A DNA stretch of 64,000 nucleotides from Shewanella sp. 10N.286.48.A6 (GCF_002873135.1 NZ_MCVI01000017.1:1-64000), one strand, 5' to 3'. Counted from the first letter of the stretch, positions 18,044 through 27,939 are shown. Numbers and translations: made by a program. The notes: generated from the letters alone by a model not told the origin.

Positions 18044-20806
18044 TTAATCTTGGTTATATTCTCGATACGCCTCACCTTCTTTTAACCACTTAGGCGCTGC
18101 AACGCCTTTTAAATAATGGTCAAAATACTGCTTCATTCGAATGGTGTAATCTAGTTTATTAGGGTACTTTTTCAAATGATGTGGTTCATCTTCATATTGT
18201 AAAAACACCACATCTTTACCGGTTCTGCGCATGGCAAGATATAGCTCCACGCCTTGCTCCCACGGCACCGCATCATCTTTATCACCAAACATAATCATCA
18301 TTGGAGTTTGAATGCGTTCAGCATAAAACACCGGTGAGTTTTCAATGTACTTTTGCGGCGACTTAAACAAACTTTCAGCAATTCGGCTTTGACCTGTTTC
18401 ATACTGAAATTGACGAGCAAGGCCAGAGCCATGACGAATGCCGCTATAAGCACTAGTCATGTTCGACACGGGCGCACCGGTAACCGCTGCTTTAAAGATA
18501 TTGGTTTGGGTCACAGCGAAAGCGGTTTGATAACCGCCCCATGAATGGCCTTGAATACCAATGGCATCTGGGTCGGCAACGCCCATATCAATGATTTTTT
18601 GAACGCCAGCAGTTAATGCCTTTACTGACGAGATCCCCGGGTAACCTACTTCAAAACGAATGTCAGGTAAGAAAATGGCATAGCCATTATCTGCATACCA
18701 AGCAAAGTTTGGTCGATGATTAATTGCCATATGCGGGAATGAATGCAAACGATCGCTCATAAAGCGATAGAAATACACCATAACCGGATACTGTTTACCG
18801 GCTTGATAATTCGTGGGCTTAATCAGTACGCCATCAGCTGGGCGGCCATCACCATCACGCCAACGCACCAATTCTGCAGCGCCCCAATTAAAATCATCTC
18901 GCTGACTATCTAAGTCAGTTTGTTGGCTGGCTTCATTAGGCGTATTCACACTTGAGGTGTATAAATCAGGGTATAGATCATAACGCTGCTTAGAAAACAC
19001 CATAGTGTCGCTATTTTTACTGCGGGCAAGTACCGTCAATTTTGCCTCGGTTTCAAGTTGCAACGTCACTCCTGGGACGCCAACAGTGGCGCGATAAAAA
19101 CTGTCAGCTTTGGTGTGTTCATTATAACCGTGCAATAGCAGCGCTTGCTGCTGCTCAATGACAGCAGGCATATCTGACGTTGCATATAACCCTGCCAATC
19201 TAAACTGCTGACGATTTTTACGTCCTTCACCCGCAGACAACATAAAGCCGTCAAACGATGAGCTGCTAAATTGCCACACATCATATTTGTCATAGCCAAT
19301 AATGCCTGAATCATCGGCTAGCCAAGGCCCTAAGCCATAACTTGGCGCATTACTGGGATAATCATGGTCTTCATTTGCAAAGCTAATAGCGATATCTTTG
19401 GTTAAACTGTGTTTTCTGGCATTAGCAATATCATACAAAAACAGTCCGCCTTGTTGATAATACGCCACAAAACGCCCATTAGGAGACAAGCTTGGCATTT
19501 CACTTGAGGCATATTGAGTTAAAATTTGCAGCTTACGGCCAGTATTTAAATCCACTAGATAGACATCTTGATAAAAACCTGCCCAGGTGATCATTTTTTG
19601 ATAAGGCACATCTGAGGTAGCTAATAAATAACGCTTTTGTTCACCATAGTGCACATCCGGTACGGCTTTATCCGCCAGTTGCACTATACGGTTAGCATTA
19701 ACGTGCATCACAGCAAGATAAGTGCGCTTTAACTCTTTGGCATATTGTTTTACTTCATGAGGTTTTATTTTTGGGTCGTCACCATGCCACACTTTTAAAT
19801 CACGAAGTCCGGTAACAATTTGTTGGTCAAATAAATCGGCTTCAGACTCTATTGATGCCAGTGTCAGGGCTTTATCTACTTGCGGTACGCGGCCAATAAA
19901 TAGCCTTAAGCTATCTTCAGAAAAGAAAATTTTTGAATGCTGATTCAAAGTCCAGTCATCATCTGTTGGCACCTGTTTGAGCTTAAGAGACTCTAGAGCC
20001 AAAAGCTTCAGTTGATACTCTCGCTCATCACGCTCTACACTTGCATCCCCTTGGGTAAAGCCAAGCCAGTTGCCATCATCAGATAAACTCAGCTCTGCCA
20101 CTTGATAACCGTCTGACTTATAAACTTGCGTTAGAGTATTAGTGATTAAATCGACCTTTTTAATCACATGCTGCTTGGCAGCAATATCATTAATGGCAAC
20201 CACAAATTGGTTACCTGAGCGGTCAAAGTTAAATTGAGTAACATGGTCAAACTCCTGAAAAGTATTGGTGGCGAGTTGAATGAGCTTAAAACCACTGCCT
20301 TTATCTGCGCCATTAATGCTCGTTTCTTCAGCGTCCTCTTTGCCATCTTCTTTAGTGTCATCAATATCAAACCAAACCGCTAAATAATCACCTTTGGTAC
20401 TAAACTCAGCTTGTTTAACCCGCTTAAACTGTTGCTGGTTACCTGTTTTGGTATTCAGTAAGCTAAGCCCTGCACTAAGCTCAGACTTTTTGAGGGTTTC
20501 TTTTTCTAATAAGCTCGGCGCAATAGTGGCAATCACATAATCACCATTTGCGCTGACTTTAACATCAGAGCCACCATCAATTTGATACTGCTTTTGTGTA
20601 GCCACTTGATTGACTAAAGCGCGGCTATTACCGCGATCTGGCATAGCCTCAACCGCTAACACTGTGCCATTTTCAGAGATAACGGGAGTCTGTAAGGTCT
20701 CAAAGCGCATAATATCATCGAGCAATAACGGCTTAATGTTGTCAGCTGATATGGCTGACATTGACACTGCTAACAGAGTCAATGGAATAAGGTTACGTAA
20801 CTTCAA
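18044..20806 (-). CDS. S9 prolyl-oligopeptidase-family serine peptidase
   Basis: A 920-residue exported peptidase. A signal peptide (about 1-21, ISA-D) is followed by a long beta-propeller-like region and a C-terminal alpha/beta-hydrolase domain (about 660-905). The catalytic triad can be read: Ser in GHSWGGY (about 754), Asp in FGDKDDAVPW (about 843) and His in DEPHHLKKY (about 876). Such enzymes cleave short peptides in the periplasm or at the cell surface. It is longer than typical prolyl oligopeptidases (about 700), mainly in the propeller part. Divergent from icd with a 525-base gap. Confidence 0.9.
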   Translation of the reverse strand: MKLRNLIPLTLLAVSMSAISADNIKPLLLDDIMRFETLQTPVISENGTVLAVEAMPDRGNSRALVNQVATQKQYQIDGGSDVKVSANGDYVIATIAPSLLEKETLKKSELSAGLSLLNTKTGNQQQFKRVKQAEFSTKGDYLAVWFDIDDTKEDGKEDAEETSINGADKGSGFKLIQLATNTFQEFDHVTQFNFDRSGNQFVVAINDIAAKQHVIKKVDLITNTLTQVYKSDGYQVAELSLSDDGNWLGFTQGDASVERDEREYQLKLLALESLKLKQVPTDDDWTLNQHSKIFFSEDSLRLFIGRVPQVDKALTLASIESEADLFDQQIVTGLRDLKVWHGDDPKIKPHEVKQYAKELKRTYLAVMHVNANRIVQLADKAVPDVHYGEQKRYLLATSDVPYQKMITWAGFYQDVYLVDLNTGRKLQILTQYASSEMPSLSPNGRFVAYYQQGGLFLYDIANARKHSLTKDIAISFANEDHDYPSNAPSYGLGPWLADDSGIIGYDKYDVWQFSSSSFDGFMLSAGEGRKNRQQFRLAGLYATSDMPAVIEQQQALLLHGYNEHTKADSFYRATVGVPGVTLQLETEAKLTVLARSKNSDTMVFSKQRYDLYPDLYTSSVNTPNEASQQTDLDSQRDDFNWGAAELVRWRDGDGRPADGVLIKPTNYQAGKQYPVMVYFYRFMSDRLHSFPHMAINHRPNFAWYADNGYAIFLPDIRFEVGYPGISSVKALTAGVQKIIDMGVADPDAIGIQGHSWGGYQTAFAVTQTNIFKAAVTGAPVSNMTSAYSGIRHGSGLARQFQYETGQSRIAESLFKSPQKYIENSPVFYAERIQTPMMIMFGDKDDAVPWEQGVELYLAMRRTGKDVVFLQYEDEPHHLKKYPNKLDYTIRMKQYFDHYLKGVAAPKWLKEGEAYREYNQD

Positions 20807-21331
20807 ATCTTCCTCGTTATTGTTGTTATGGAATGAAATACAGTTCAGCTAAATTCATTAACTGAAAACATAATTGAAATTTAATAAAGCATTGTTGAAA
20901 ATATCACCGCAATTTAATTAATGACCTTTCAGACTAAACTGTGCCAAGTTATTTTTGCAGCCCCTTAGATTGTTAGTAGGCCCAAAGCTAGTAGACTGTA
21001 GTTAGTAGACCAAAGTCGTCTATTTAAAATCTGTCACCTGCTTATGCTATGCACGCGAAATAACTTTACAACCAACCTTTTATTAACAACTAAAGCTGAT
21101 TTATGACGCGAAATAAGCCTTTCAATTACATGGTTGTGAATATCTTAAAGCAATCACCTGAGGATTAGCTTAATTATTTAAAAAAATATGTGATTAAACT
21201 CACTAAAAACTGTAAAAAAAATTCTAAATTCGTTAAAATGCGCCGCAACAAAACCGTGAGTAAGTAGTCTTGTTAAGGTGTTGTAAACAATAACAAGAAA
21301 ATGCAGTAACCACTAAGTGGAAGGACTATCC
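20807..21331. promoter_or_regulatory. Long divergent control region between S9 peptidase and icd
   Basis: 525 bases with no gene. It contains a CRP-like site (21189-21204), an exact 11-base direct repeat ACGCGAAATAA (21053-21063 and 21106-21116) and a near-identical 14-15 base repeat beginning TTAGTAG (20973-20987 and 21002-21015). The last 130 bases are A-rich as expected of a promoter for icd. Confidence 0.5.
21189..21204. promoter_or_regulatory. Candidate CRP site
   Basis: TGTGA-N6-TCACT matches the CRP consensus (TGTGA-N6-TCACA) at 9 of 10 positions, 128 bases before the icd start. CRP is a major respiratory and carbon regulator in Shewanella, so control of isocitrate dehydrogenase would make sense; binding is inferred. 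Confidence 0.5.
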
Positions 21332-22342
21332 ATGCCAAAACGTACTATAACCGTAATCCCAGGTGATGGGATTGGACCAAGCATTATCGATTCGGCTTTA
21401 AAAATTCTCGACAAGGCTGGTTGCGACTTTGAATATGAGTTTGCAGACGCCGGTTTAGCCGCATTAGAAAAGCAAGGTGAATTAGTACCTCAGCGTACCT
21501 TAGACCTTATCGAAAAAAACCGTATTACCCTTAAAGGGCCATTAACCACACCTGTCGGTGAAGGTTTTACCTCTATCAATGTAAGCCTACGTAAAAAATT
21601 CAGCTTATATGCTAACGTGCGCCCTGTACTTTCTTTTAAAGGTACTCAAGCACGTTATGACAACATTGATATCATCACAGTACGTGAAAACACTGAAGGT
21701 ATGTATTCAGGCTTAGGCCAAAAAGTATCTGACGATGGCGCTACTGCTGAAGCGACCAGTATCATTACTCGTCAAGGTGCAGAGCAAATTACCACTTTTG
21801 CTTATGAGCTAGCACGTAAAGAAAACCGTAAAAAAGTGACTATCGTTCATAAAGCCAACATAATGAAGTCAACTTCAGGTTTATTCTTGAAAGTGGCGCG
21901 TGAAGTGAGCCAGCGTTACCCAGATATCGAAACAGAAGAAATGATTGTGGATGCAACGTGTATGAAGTTGGTCATGAATCCAGAAAACTTTGATGTATTG
22001 GTAACAACTAACTTATTCGGTGACATTCTATCTGACTTATGTGCAGGTCTTGTTGGCGGCTTAGGTATGGCGCCTGGCGCAAACATCGGTAAAGATGCGG
22101 CAATTTTCGAAGCGGTTCATGGTAGCGCACCTGATATTGCAGGCAAAAATCTTGCAAATCCTACATCCGTGATTCTAGCCTCTATACAAATGCTGGAGTA
22201 TTTAGGCATGGCTGACAAAGCGGAAATGATCCGCTCTGCAGTATCTGCTGTGATTGAAGAAGGCGACCGCACAACCCGCGATCTTGGTGGTACTCATGGT
22301 ACAACTGACTTCACTCAAGCTGTTGTTGATCGTTTAGGATAA
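21332..22342 (+). CDS. Isocitrate dehydrogenase, NAD-type
   Basis: A 336-residue beta-decarboxylating dehydrogenase that converts isocitrate to 2-oxoglutarate in the TCA cycle. Family marks are IPGDGIGPSI at the start, the substrate-site Ser/Arg stretch TSINVSLRKKF, the HKANIMK motif and NLFGDILSDL. In the cofactor region the sequence is GSAPDIAG: Asp-Ile at the position where NADP-enzymes have Lys-Tyr indicates NAD+ use. It is far shorter than the monomeric NADP enzyme and close to NAD-type enzymes. GGAAGGA precedes the ATG at 21332. 3-isopropylmalate dehydrogenase is the main alternative, less likely from the substrate motif. Confidence 0.88.
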   Translation: MPKRTITVIPGDGIGPSIIDSALKILDKAGCDFEYEFADAGLAALEKQGELVPQRTLDLIEKNRITLKGPLTTPVGEGFTSINVSLRKKFSLYANVRPVLSFKGTQARYDNIDIITVRENTEGMYSGLGQKVSDDGATAEATSIITRQGAEQITTFAYELARKENRKKVTIVHKANIMKSTSGLFLKVAREVSQRYPDIETEEMIVDATCMKLVMNPENFDVLVTTNLFGDILSDLCAGLVGGLGMAPGANIGKDAAIFEAVHGSAPDIAGKNLANPTSVILASIQMLEYLGMADKAEMIRSAVSAVIEEGDRTTRDLGGTHGTTDFTQAVVDRLG

Positions 22343-22407
22343 GCTTTATTACCCTTTTAGCTGAGTTATTGCAGCGCTAATAACTCTAGTTTTAATTAAA
22401 GGATAAT

Positions 22408-22443
22408 AAAAAAGCCCTTAGTGATATTCACTAAGGGCTTTTT
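22408..22443. terminator. Bidirectional terminator after icd
   Basis: A long perfect stem (AAAAAGCCCTTAGTGA with its complement, 22409-22424 with 22428-22443) and a 3-base loop with A- and T-runs serves both icd and the convergent rlmM. Confidence 0.9.
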
Positions 22444-22473
22444 AATGCTTGTTTAAATTTCCAGCTAAATAGC

Positions 22474-23565
22474 TTAGTTAAACGCCCAAGCAGTATTAGG
22501 TTTAACCCATAAGTGAACTGTCACTTCATCACGATCATGATAAAGGTGCTTACACTGTAATTTAAAATCTGTGATGTCGTTTTCTTTTAAAATTTCAGCC
22601 ATAGTATCTAAAATCTGTCTGACTTCTTTATAACGACTTTTCATTGGTAATTTAAGGTTAAAAATGGCTTCTTTAAACCAGCCATTAATCGCCCAAGCTT
22701 CAACGAGCTCAGCAACACGTGACGGTTTTTCTACCATGTCACACACTAACCAATAAATGTTTTTTCTTGGTGGTTCGAAACGAAAACCATCGGCGCGATA
22801 ATGTTTAACCTGTCCAGTGTCCATTAACTTCTGATCCATAGGACCATTATCAACTGCGGCGACAAACATGCCACGACGTACTAGCTGATAAGTCCAGCCA
22901 CCAGGACAAGCGCCTAAATCCACAGAATGAAGCCCTGAGCGGCAGCGGTCTTCTTGCTCTTCCTTTGTCAAGAATTGCCCAAAAGCCTCATCTAATTTCA
23001 AGCTTGAACGACTCGGAGCATCGGCAGCCATTTTAAGACGGGGAATGCCCATAAAATAAGGTGAGCTATTGTTTGATAATGAATAGCCGACATAAGCCGT
23101 ACCCGGCGCTACAAAGCACACATGAATGATAGGTCTGCGGTCATTTTCTTGAGCTAATAATGCGCCAGACTTTTTCAGGCCTTGGCGTAAAGGCACAGTA
23201 AATTTGCGGCAAAAACCTGACAGTTCTTTAGCTTCATTGGTATCTGGAGTTTCAACTCGTAATTCTCCCGCTTTTGACACTTTACTTAAAGCAGCCACAA
23301 TCGGTGATACTCTGTCTTTTTCAGGCAAATCTTTTATCAACTCACCAGCAGCAAACATTTGTCTTGCAAACACTAATGAATTTAACTCAATTTGCTTTGC
23401 CAGTTGCTCACCGCCGTTTTCTTCAAAACATTGGTAAATCACATAAGCATCATTGGTATTGGTTTTAACAAAGCCACCAATATTTAATTCAGCTGCACGC
23501 TGTTGAATTTCTGCAGCACAATCTTTCTCATAGCCTGCGCGGCAAAATATAAAGAGGTTTTTCAT
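22474..23565 (-). CDS. rlmM: 23S rRNA (cytidine-2498 2'-O)-methyltransferase RlmM
   Basis: A 363-residue protein with an N-terminal THUMP-like domain and a C-terminal Rossmann methyltransferase domain carrying the SAM loop DLGACPGGWTYQL. Length and ends (MKNLFIFCRAGYEKDCA, HLWVKPNTAWAFN) match RlmM (YgdE). It methylates the ribose of C2498 in the peptidyl transferase loop. It lies downstream of the DUF423 gene and gcvA on the same strand, as in E. coli. Confidence 0.95.
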   Translation of the reverse strand: MKNLFIFCRAGYEKDCAAEIQQRAAELNIGGFVKTNTNDAYVIYQCFEENGGEQLAKQIELNSLVFARQMFAAGELIKDLPEKDRVSPIVAALSKVSKAGELRVETPDTNEAKELSGFCRKFTVPLRQGLKKSGALLAQENDRRPIIHVCFVAPGTAYVGYSLSNNSSPYFMGIPRLKMAADAPSRSSLKLDEAFGQFLTKEEQEDRCRSGLHSVDLGACPGGWTYQLVRRGMFVAAVDNGPMDQKLMDTGQVKHYRADGFRFEPPRKNIYWLVCDMVEKPSRVAELVEAWAINGWFKEAIFNLKLPMKSRYKEVRQILDTMAEILKENDITDFKLQCKHLYHDRDEVTVHLWVKPNTAWAFN

Positions 23566-23690
23566 GATAAGCCTTAAGCTTCTATAACCATAACTGCTTC
23601 ACAGTATGGTCGAAGGACAAAATAATGGGGGCATTATACTCAAAAATTATGCCGCTGTGTTAAATAGAAAAGGCAAACCGATAAAAGCAA

Positions 23691-23726
23691 CAAAGCAGCA
23701 GATTTGATAAACAAGCTGCTGCTTTG
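23691..23726 (-). terminator. Hairpin after the DUF423 gene
   Basis: CAAAGCAGCAG (23691-23701) pairs with CTGCTGCTTTG (23716-23726), 27 bases past the DUF423 stop. The T-run on the minus strand is weak, so some read-through into rlmM is possible. Confidence 0.5.
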
Positions 23727-23752
23727 AAATATTTGCCAAAGGTGACGCTAAG

Positions 23753-24133
23753 TTATTTCTGCTTAGTATGTTTTGCTATCCCAATGGCAAACAATGTCCA
23801 GCCAATCAGCATACAACCGCCGCCCATAGGGGTAATTGGCCCAATCCATTTGGCGCCAGTAAAGGCATATAAATACAATGAACCTGAAAATAATAAAATA
23901 CCCACGAAGAATAAATAACCTGCCCAATCCAGCAGTTTTGAACTTATCCAGTGACCACTTAACGCTACGGCAATAATGGCAAAGGTGTGATAAAAGTGAT
24001 AATCGACACCGAGTTTAAAAATCGCAACCAACTCAGGCGGGGCAATACTTTTTAACCCATGGGCACCAAAAGCCCCTAAAGCAACCGCTAAAAAACCACT
24101 GATTGCCGCTAACAGTAATAAACCTTGTCTCAT
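23753..24133 (-). CDS. DUF423 inner membrane protein (YgdD-like)
   Basis: A 126-residue, very hydrophobic protein with four predicted membrane helices and the family hallmark GAFGAHGL near the N-terminus. It matches DUF423/YgdD in length and layout. Function is unknown. It is placed between the hydrolase gene and rlmM, preserving the gcvA-ygdD-rlmM order known from enterobacteria. Confidence 0.88.
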   Translation of the reverse strand: MRQGLLLLAAISGFLAVALGAFGAHGLKSIAPPELVAIFKLGVDYHFYHTFAIIAVALSGHWISSKLLDWAGYLFFVGILLFSGSLYLYAFTGAKWIGPITPMGGGCMLIGWTLFAIGIAKHTKQK

Positions 24134-24155
24134 TGATATCTCGCTTTATAGAAAA

Positions 24156-24923
24156 TTAATCCACAATATCAGTAATAAACTGATCACATATAGTTAAGCA
24201 GTGCTTCAGATTAGCCTCTAATGTGGTTCCTGACGACTTACGTGGCTTAAAACTATGATCGCCATCCGTTATCCAGCTGACTTTGACTTGTTTATTTATA
24301 TCCCACTGGGGTATTTCGCTTATACCGCCAAATTTATCCCGCTCACCTTGCACCACCATTAATGGTTTTATGCCATTATTTAACGGCTCAAGTCTCGGCT
24401 CTCCGCCTTTTAATGGAACAAAGGGATAACCTAAGCAAATGCAGCCTTTAATTAAGGCGTTAACTGAAGCAGAGATCTCAACCTGCTCATCATTAATGAT
24501 AAGTTCGTCATCGGTTAACAATGTCGCCGCCATTCTGCCACCCATTGATTTCCCCATTAACACAATGTTTTCGACCACAAGATCATTGTCTTCAATGGTT
24601 TGTTCAATGGAATTAAGTAGCCTAGTAAAATGCATTAACAGTTTAGGCGCTCTATCTGGCGGCCTTCTTTTGCCATCTTGCATATTGGCTTGCATATATA
24701 AGAAGTTAAAGCGCAATACTTGATAACCTTTAGCAACCAAGCCATTGGCGATATCGACCATAAACTCATGGTGCATATTAGCCCCAGCGCCATGGGCCAA
24801 TACCACTAATGTTTTACTGGGGTCGCCCTGTAAGATTGATTCAATTTCTAAACTATCGTTTGTTACAGCTGGGCCTAGGGGGGTCATATCATTAGTTTCT
24901 TCGATTGTTAGTGACAACAGCAT
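24156..24923 (-). CDS. Alpha/beta hydrolase, KANL3/Tex30-like
   Basis: A 255-residue cytoplasmic alpha/beta hydrolase with nucleophile elbow GKSMGGR, oxyanion-region LAHGAGANMHHEF, an acidic residue in GERDKFGG, and the catalytic His in DGDHSFKPRKSSG. This set matches the KANL3/Tex30 hydrolase-like family; the substrate is unknown. Two in-frame ATG starts are possible (24923 and 24887); neither has a strong ribosome site. It follows gcvA by 40 bases and precedes DUF423, an insertion relative to the E. coli order. Confidence 0.75.
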   Translation of the reverse strand: MLLSLTIEETNDMTPLGPAVTNDSLEIESILQGDPSKTLVVLAHGAGANMHHEFMVDIANGLVAKGYQVLRFNFLYMQANMQDGKRRPPDRAPKLLMHFTRLLNSIEQTIEDNDLVVENIVLMGKSMGGRMAATLLTDDELIINDEQVEISASVNALIKGCICLGYPFVPLKGGEPRLEPLNNGIKPLMVVQGERDKFGGISEIPQWDINKQVKVSWITDGDHSFKPRKSSGTTLEANLKHCLTICDQFITDIVD

Positions 24924-24963
24924 TAATTACTACGCTATGTGGTTAAGCTTGGGTAAGTTAGCC

Positions 24964-25875
24964 CTAGCCTGACAGTAATTCACTGCGAGACTCTTCAGCA
25001 AACATATCTACCATCCACTCTCTAAAGGCAGCGACTTTACCTAATTCAGAATGATTTTGCTGACACACTAAGTAATAAGCATCTTTGCTGACTAGCACCT
25101 CTGAGAACGGACACACCAAGCGGCCTGCTTTTATATCCGGCCTTGCGAGTACGCTGTAACCCAGCGCAATACCTTGGCCATGAGCGGCAGCTTGCAGTAC
25201 TAACGATGAATGACTAAAGATGGGGCCAGAATTAACATTAATTTCACTAATTCCACATTGCCTAAACCATGCCTGCCAATCATGACGGCTAGAATCGTGC
25301 AGTAAGGTATGATTTTTTAAGTCGCTGGGTTTCTCTAATGGTTTAGGTCCATTAAGTAACAGCGGTGAACACACCGGAATGAGCACTTCATTACGCAATT
25401 TATCCGCTCTTAAGCCAGGCCAATTACCTTGGCCATAATAGATGGCCACATCTACATCATCAGTCAATGAGCCCGTTTCGCTGTCAACAGCTTTAATGCG
25501 TACATCAATATCGGGATTTTGCTCACTAAACTTAGCCAAACGCGGCACAAGCCATTGAATTGCAAAACTTGGTGACATACTTACCGTTAACGAACCAATG
25601 GCGCTTCGGGCTAATAATCGGTCGGTTGATTCACCTAATTGGATAAAAATATCTTTAATATCGAGGAAATAACTTTGACCTTCTTCGGTCAATAAAAGCG
25701 AACGATTTTTGCGGCGAAACAGCTTTAGGCCTAGAAAATCTTCTAATGCTTTAATTTGATGACTAACAGCAGCCTGAGTAACAAACAACTCTTCAGCGGC
25801 ACGGGTAAAGCTCAAGTGCCTTGCTGCTGCTTCAAATGCTTTTACCGCGTTCAAAGGTGGCAATCTTCGCGACAT
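24964..25875 (-). CDS. gcvA: LysR-type regulator GcvA
   Basis: A 303-residue LysR-family protein nearly identical in its N-terminal helix-turn-helix (about 1-65) to E. coli GcvA, with the effector domain (about 90-295) also conserved (FAIQWLVPRL, LLHDSSR, HGQGIAL). GcvA controls the glycine cleavage system, activating with glycine and repressing with purines; those target genes are not in this window. Just upstream lies an inverted pair of CTAAT motifs, the sequence GcvA is known to contact. No GcvB-like RNA is recognised on the opposite strand. Confidence 0.93.
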   Translation of the reverse strand: MSRRLPPLNAVKAFEAAARHLSFTRAAEELFVTQAAVSHQIKALEDFLGLKLFRRKNRSLLLTEEGQSYFLDIKDIFIQLGESTDRLLARSAIGSLTVSMSPSFAIQWLVPRLAKFSEQNPDIDVRIKAVDSETGSLTDDVDVAIYYGQGNWPGLRADKLRNEVLIPVCSPLLLNGPKPLEKPSDLKNHTLLHDSSRHDWQAWFRQCGISEINVNSGPIFSHSSLVLQAAAHGQGIALGYSVLARPDIKAGRLVCPFSEVLVSKDAYYLVCQQNHSELGKVAAFREWMVDMFAEESRSELLSG

Positions 25876-25898
25876 AGTGATCCATCTCTCGTTTTTTA

Positions 25899-25913
25899 AT
25901 TAGTTTTTCTAAT
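25899..25913. promoter_or_regulatory. Candidate GcvA operator
   Basis: ATTAG-N5-CTAAT lies 24 bases before the gcvA start. CTAAT is the core seen in E. coli GcvA sites, so autorepression by GcvA is likely; binding is inferred. Confidence 0.45.
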
Positions 25914-26053
25914 GAATAGCGTTACATTTTGTCGTTTGTAAAGAACACTGTGTTCGGTTAAATTATGACCATCAGATTTATGGTGAGTTGGACAACTTCT
26001 ACGCAGTGTAAGGGTGTGTCCGCCAGTGTTAAGTCAGCCCGGAGGCGACCTTT

Positions 26054-26290
26054 ATGTTCAATTTAAAATCATTAGCTACAGTAGCTTTACTTTCTTGTTT
26101 TGCTTTTACAGCTAGCGCAAATGAAGAAGGCATTGATATCAGCGACCTTCAAGCTTCAATAAACGCAGAGCTTCAACAAAGCATGACAGAAATGCAAAGT
26201 AATGTTCAGGTTGATGTTAACAGCACTTTAGTTGCAGACAAAGAAGTTCAACAGCCAATCACTACCGCTGAAACGCGCACTGCTGATTAA
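26054..26290 (+). CDS. Small exported protein, 78 aa, unknown
   Basis: A signal peptide (about 1-22, ending ASA-N) is followed by a 56-residue acidic, helix-prone mature part rich in Ser, Gln and Glu, with no cysteines. GGAGG lies 9 bases before the ATG, and a strong terminator follows, so this is a real, well-expressed-looking single gene. No family was recognised. It is divergent from gcvA with 178 bases between them. Confidence 0.75.
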   Translation: MFNLKSLATVALLSCFAFTASANEEGIDISDLQASINAELQQSMTEMQSNVQVDVNSTLVADKEVQQPITTAETRTAD

Positions 26291-26310
26291 TTTACTGTAA
26301 AAACAGTAAC

Positions 26311-26354
26311 AAAAAAACCGCATTGACCATTTAAATGGTAATGCGGTTTTTTTA
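26311..26354. terminator. Terminator after the small exported gene
   Basis: AAAAAAACCGCATT pairs with AATGCGGTTTTTTT, enclosing a further ACCATTT/AAATGGT stem. Bidirectional; it also faces thiI. Confidence 0.88.
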
Positions 26355-26451
26355 TGGGCTAAAATGACTGTCGCAGTTTCAATATGAAATACACATCACA
26401 GCCTGCAAAGCTTAAGTAGGAGCATCGACTAGCGATACTCCTTTTACGCCA

Positions 26452-27906
26452 TTAAGGACGGTATACTTTAACGTTGCTGTGACCTTGCTCAGTCAGGTAT
26501 AACGCTTGTAATTTACTCATTACGCCGCGATCACAGTAGAGTAAATAGGTTTTACTTTTATCTAAATCAGCAAATTGCGTTGCTAATTTAAAGAAAGGAA
26601 TTTTTAAGAGTTCAGTGCCATCAATGCTTAGTGGGTTTTGCTCTTCTTCATCTTGTGCTCTGATATCAATCACAACACTGCCAGCTTCAATTGCATCAAC
26701 GGTTTCAGTTTCACTTACTGTGGTTTCAACTTTTTCAGCAATTTGCTTAATATCGATAACCACGGCATCTTCTACAATACGGTCAATTAAGTCTTCACTG
26801 AATTTAAGCTCTTCTGCTTCAATTTTTGCCAGTACAGCCTTAACGGTTGGCTTTTGCGAAATCACACCACAATATTCAGGAATCGCTTTAGCGAAATCTT
26901 CAGTACCAATTTGGCGACTTTCATTGATAATGTCTTGCTTATCCATGGTGATTAATGGACGTAAAATCAATAAATCCGTACAGCGGTCAATTACGTTTAA
27001 GTTGGTCAGAGTTTGGCTTGAAACTTGACCTAAACTCTCACCTGTAACCAAAGCTTGGATGTTGTACTTTTCAGCCATTTTAGTGGCGGCGCGCATCATC
27101 ATACGCTTAAGAATAACGCCCATTTGACCGTTATCAATTTTTTCTAGAATCTCAGCAACCACTGGCTCAAATGGTACAGTCATAAAGCGCACTTTGTGTG
27201 ACTCGCCATATTTCTGCCACAAATGATAAGCCACTTGCTTAACACCAATCTCATGCTGCGCGCCACCTAAGTTAAAGAAACAATAGTGAGTGCGGGCACC
27301 TTTTTTGATGAATTGATAGCTTGATACACCTGAATCAAATCCACCTGAGATAAGCGATAATACATCTTCTTGGGTCGCCATTGGGAAACCACCTAAACCG
27401 GGAATACGGCGCACAACCATATACAGTTTTTCATGGTCAATTTCTAAATTAACCGTCATATCTGGATTTTTTAATTTCACACCCACAGCATCTGTGTGCT
27501 GGTTTAAACCGCCACCAACGTAACGCTCAACTTCAATTGAATTAAAGTCATGCTTACCAGTACGTTTAACGCGAACACAGAAGGTTTTACCTGCCAATTG
27601 CTCTTTATAAACTGGCAGTACTTGCTGGTAGATATCATCCATTGACTCAAAACTGTATTCATCAACTTGAACAACATGAGCAATACCAGGAATACATTCT
27701 AAACGCTCAGCAATGGCGTTAATGCGCGTTTGTTCATCGCTGTTGACGTGGATCATAATGCGATCCCATTGACGTTGTACTTTTACTTCGTCATCAACTT
27801 TTTTAAGTACATTTCGAATGTTGGTCTCAAGAATTTTAGTAAAACGCATACGAACAGTTTTACTTTTCATCATGATTTCTGGGTATAGCTTTACAATAAA
27901 CTTCAT
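26452..27906 (-). CDS. thiI: tRNA 4-thiouridine synthase / thiamine sulfurtransferase ThiI
   Basis: A 484-residue ThiI of the long type: ferredoxin-like and THUMP domains (about 1-165), a PP-loop ATP pyrophosphatase (SGGFDSG, about 183-189), and a C-terminal rhodanese domain (about 390-484) with the persulfide cysteine in YCDRGVMS and the partner cysteine in EYCGVIS. It adds sulfur at U8 of tRNA and supplies sulfur for the thiamine thiazole. The frame opens 11 codons earlier; the ATG at 27906 fits the family start [10 protein letters not shown]. Confidence 0.95.
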   Translation of the reverse strand: MKFIVKLYPEIMMKSKTVRMRFTKILETNIRNVLKKVDDEVKVQRQWDRIMIHVNSDEQTRINAIAERLECIPGIAHVVQVDEYSFESMDDIYQQVLPVYKEQLAGKTFCVRVKRTGKHDFNSIEVERYVGGGLNQHTDAVGVKLKNPDMTVNLEIDHEKLYMVVRRIPGLGGFPMATQEDVLSLISGGFDSGVSSYQFIKKGARTHYCFFNLGGAQHEIGVKQVAYHLWQKYGESHKVRFMTVPFEPVVAEILEKIDNGQMGVILKRMMMRAATKMAEKYNIQALVTGESLGQVSSQTLTNLNVIDRCTDLLILRPLITMDKQDIINESRQIGTEDFAKAIPEYCGVISQKPTVKAVLAKIEAEELKFSEDLIDRIVEDAVVIDIKQIAEKVETTVSETETVDAIEAGSVVIDIRAQDEEEQNPLSIDGTELLKIPFFKLATQFADLDKSKTYLLYCDRGVMSKLQALYLTEQGHSNVKVYRP

Positions 27907-27939
27907 TGGATTTCCGCGGCAACTGATTTGGATGTTCAC

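Noticed and set aside
25876..26053. GcvB small RNA opposite gcvA
   Set aside because: No GT-rich seed region or matching terminator seen; the space holds the leader of a protein gene.
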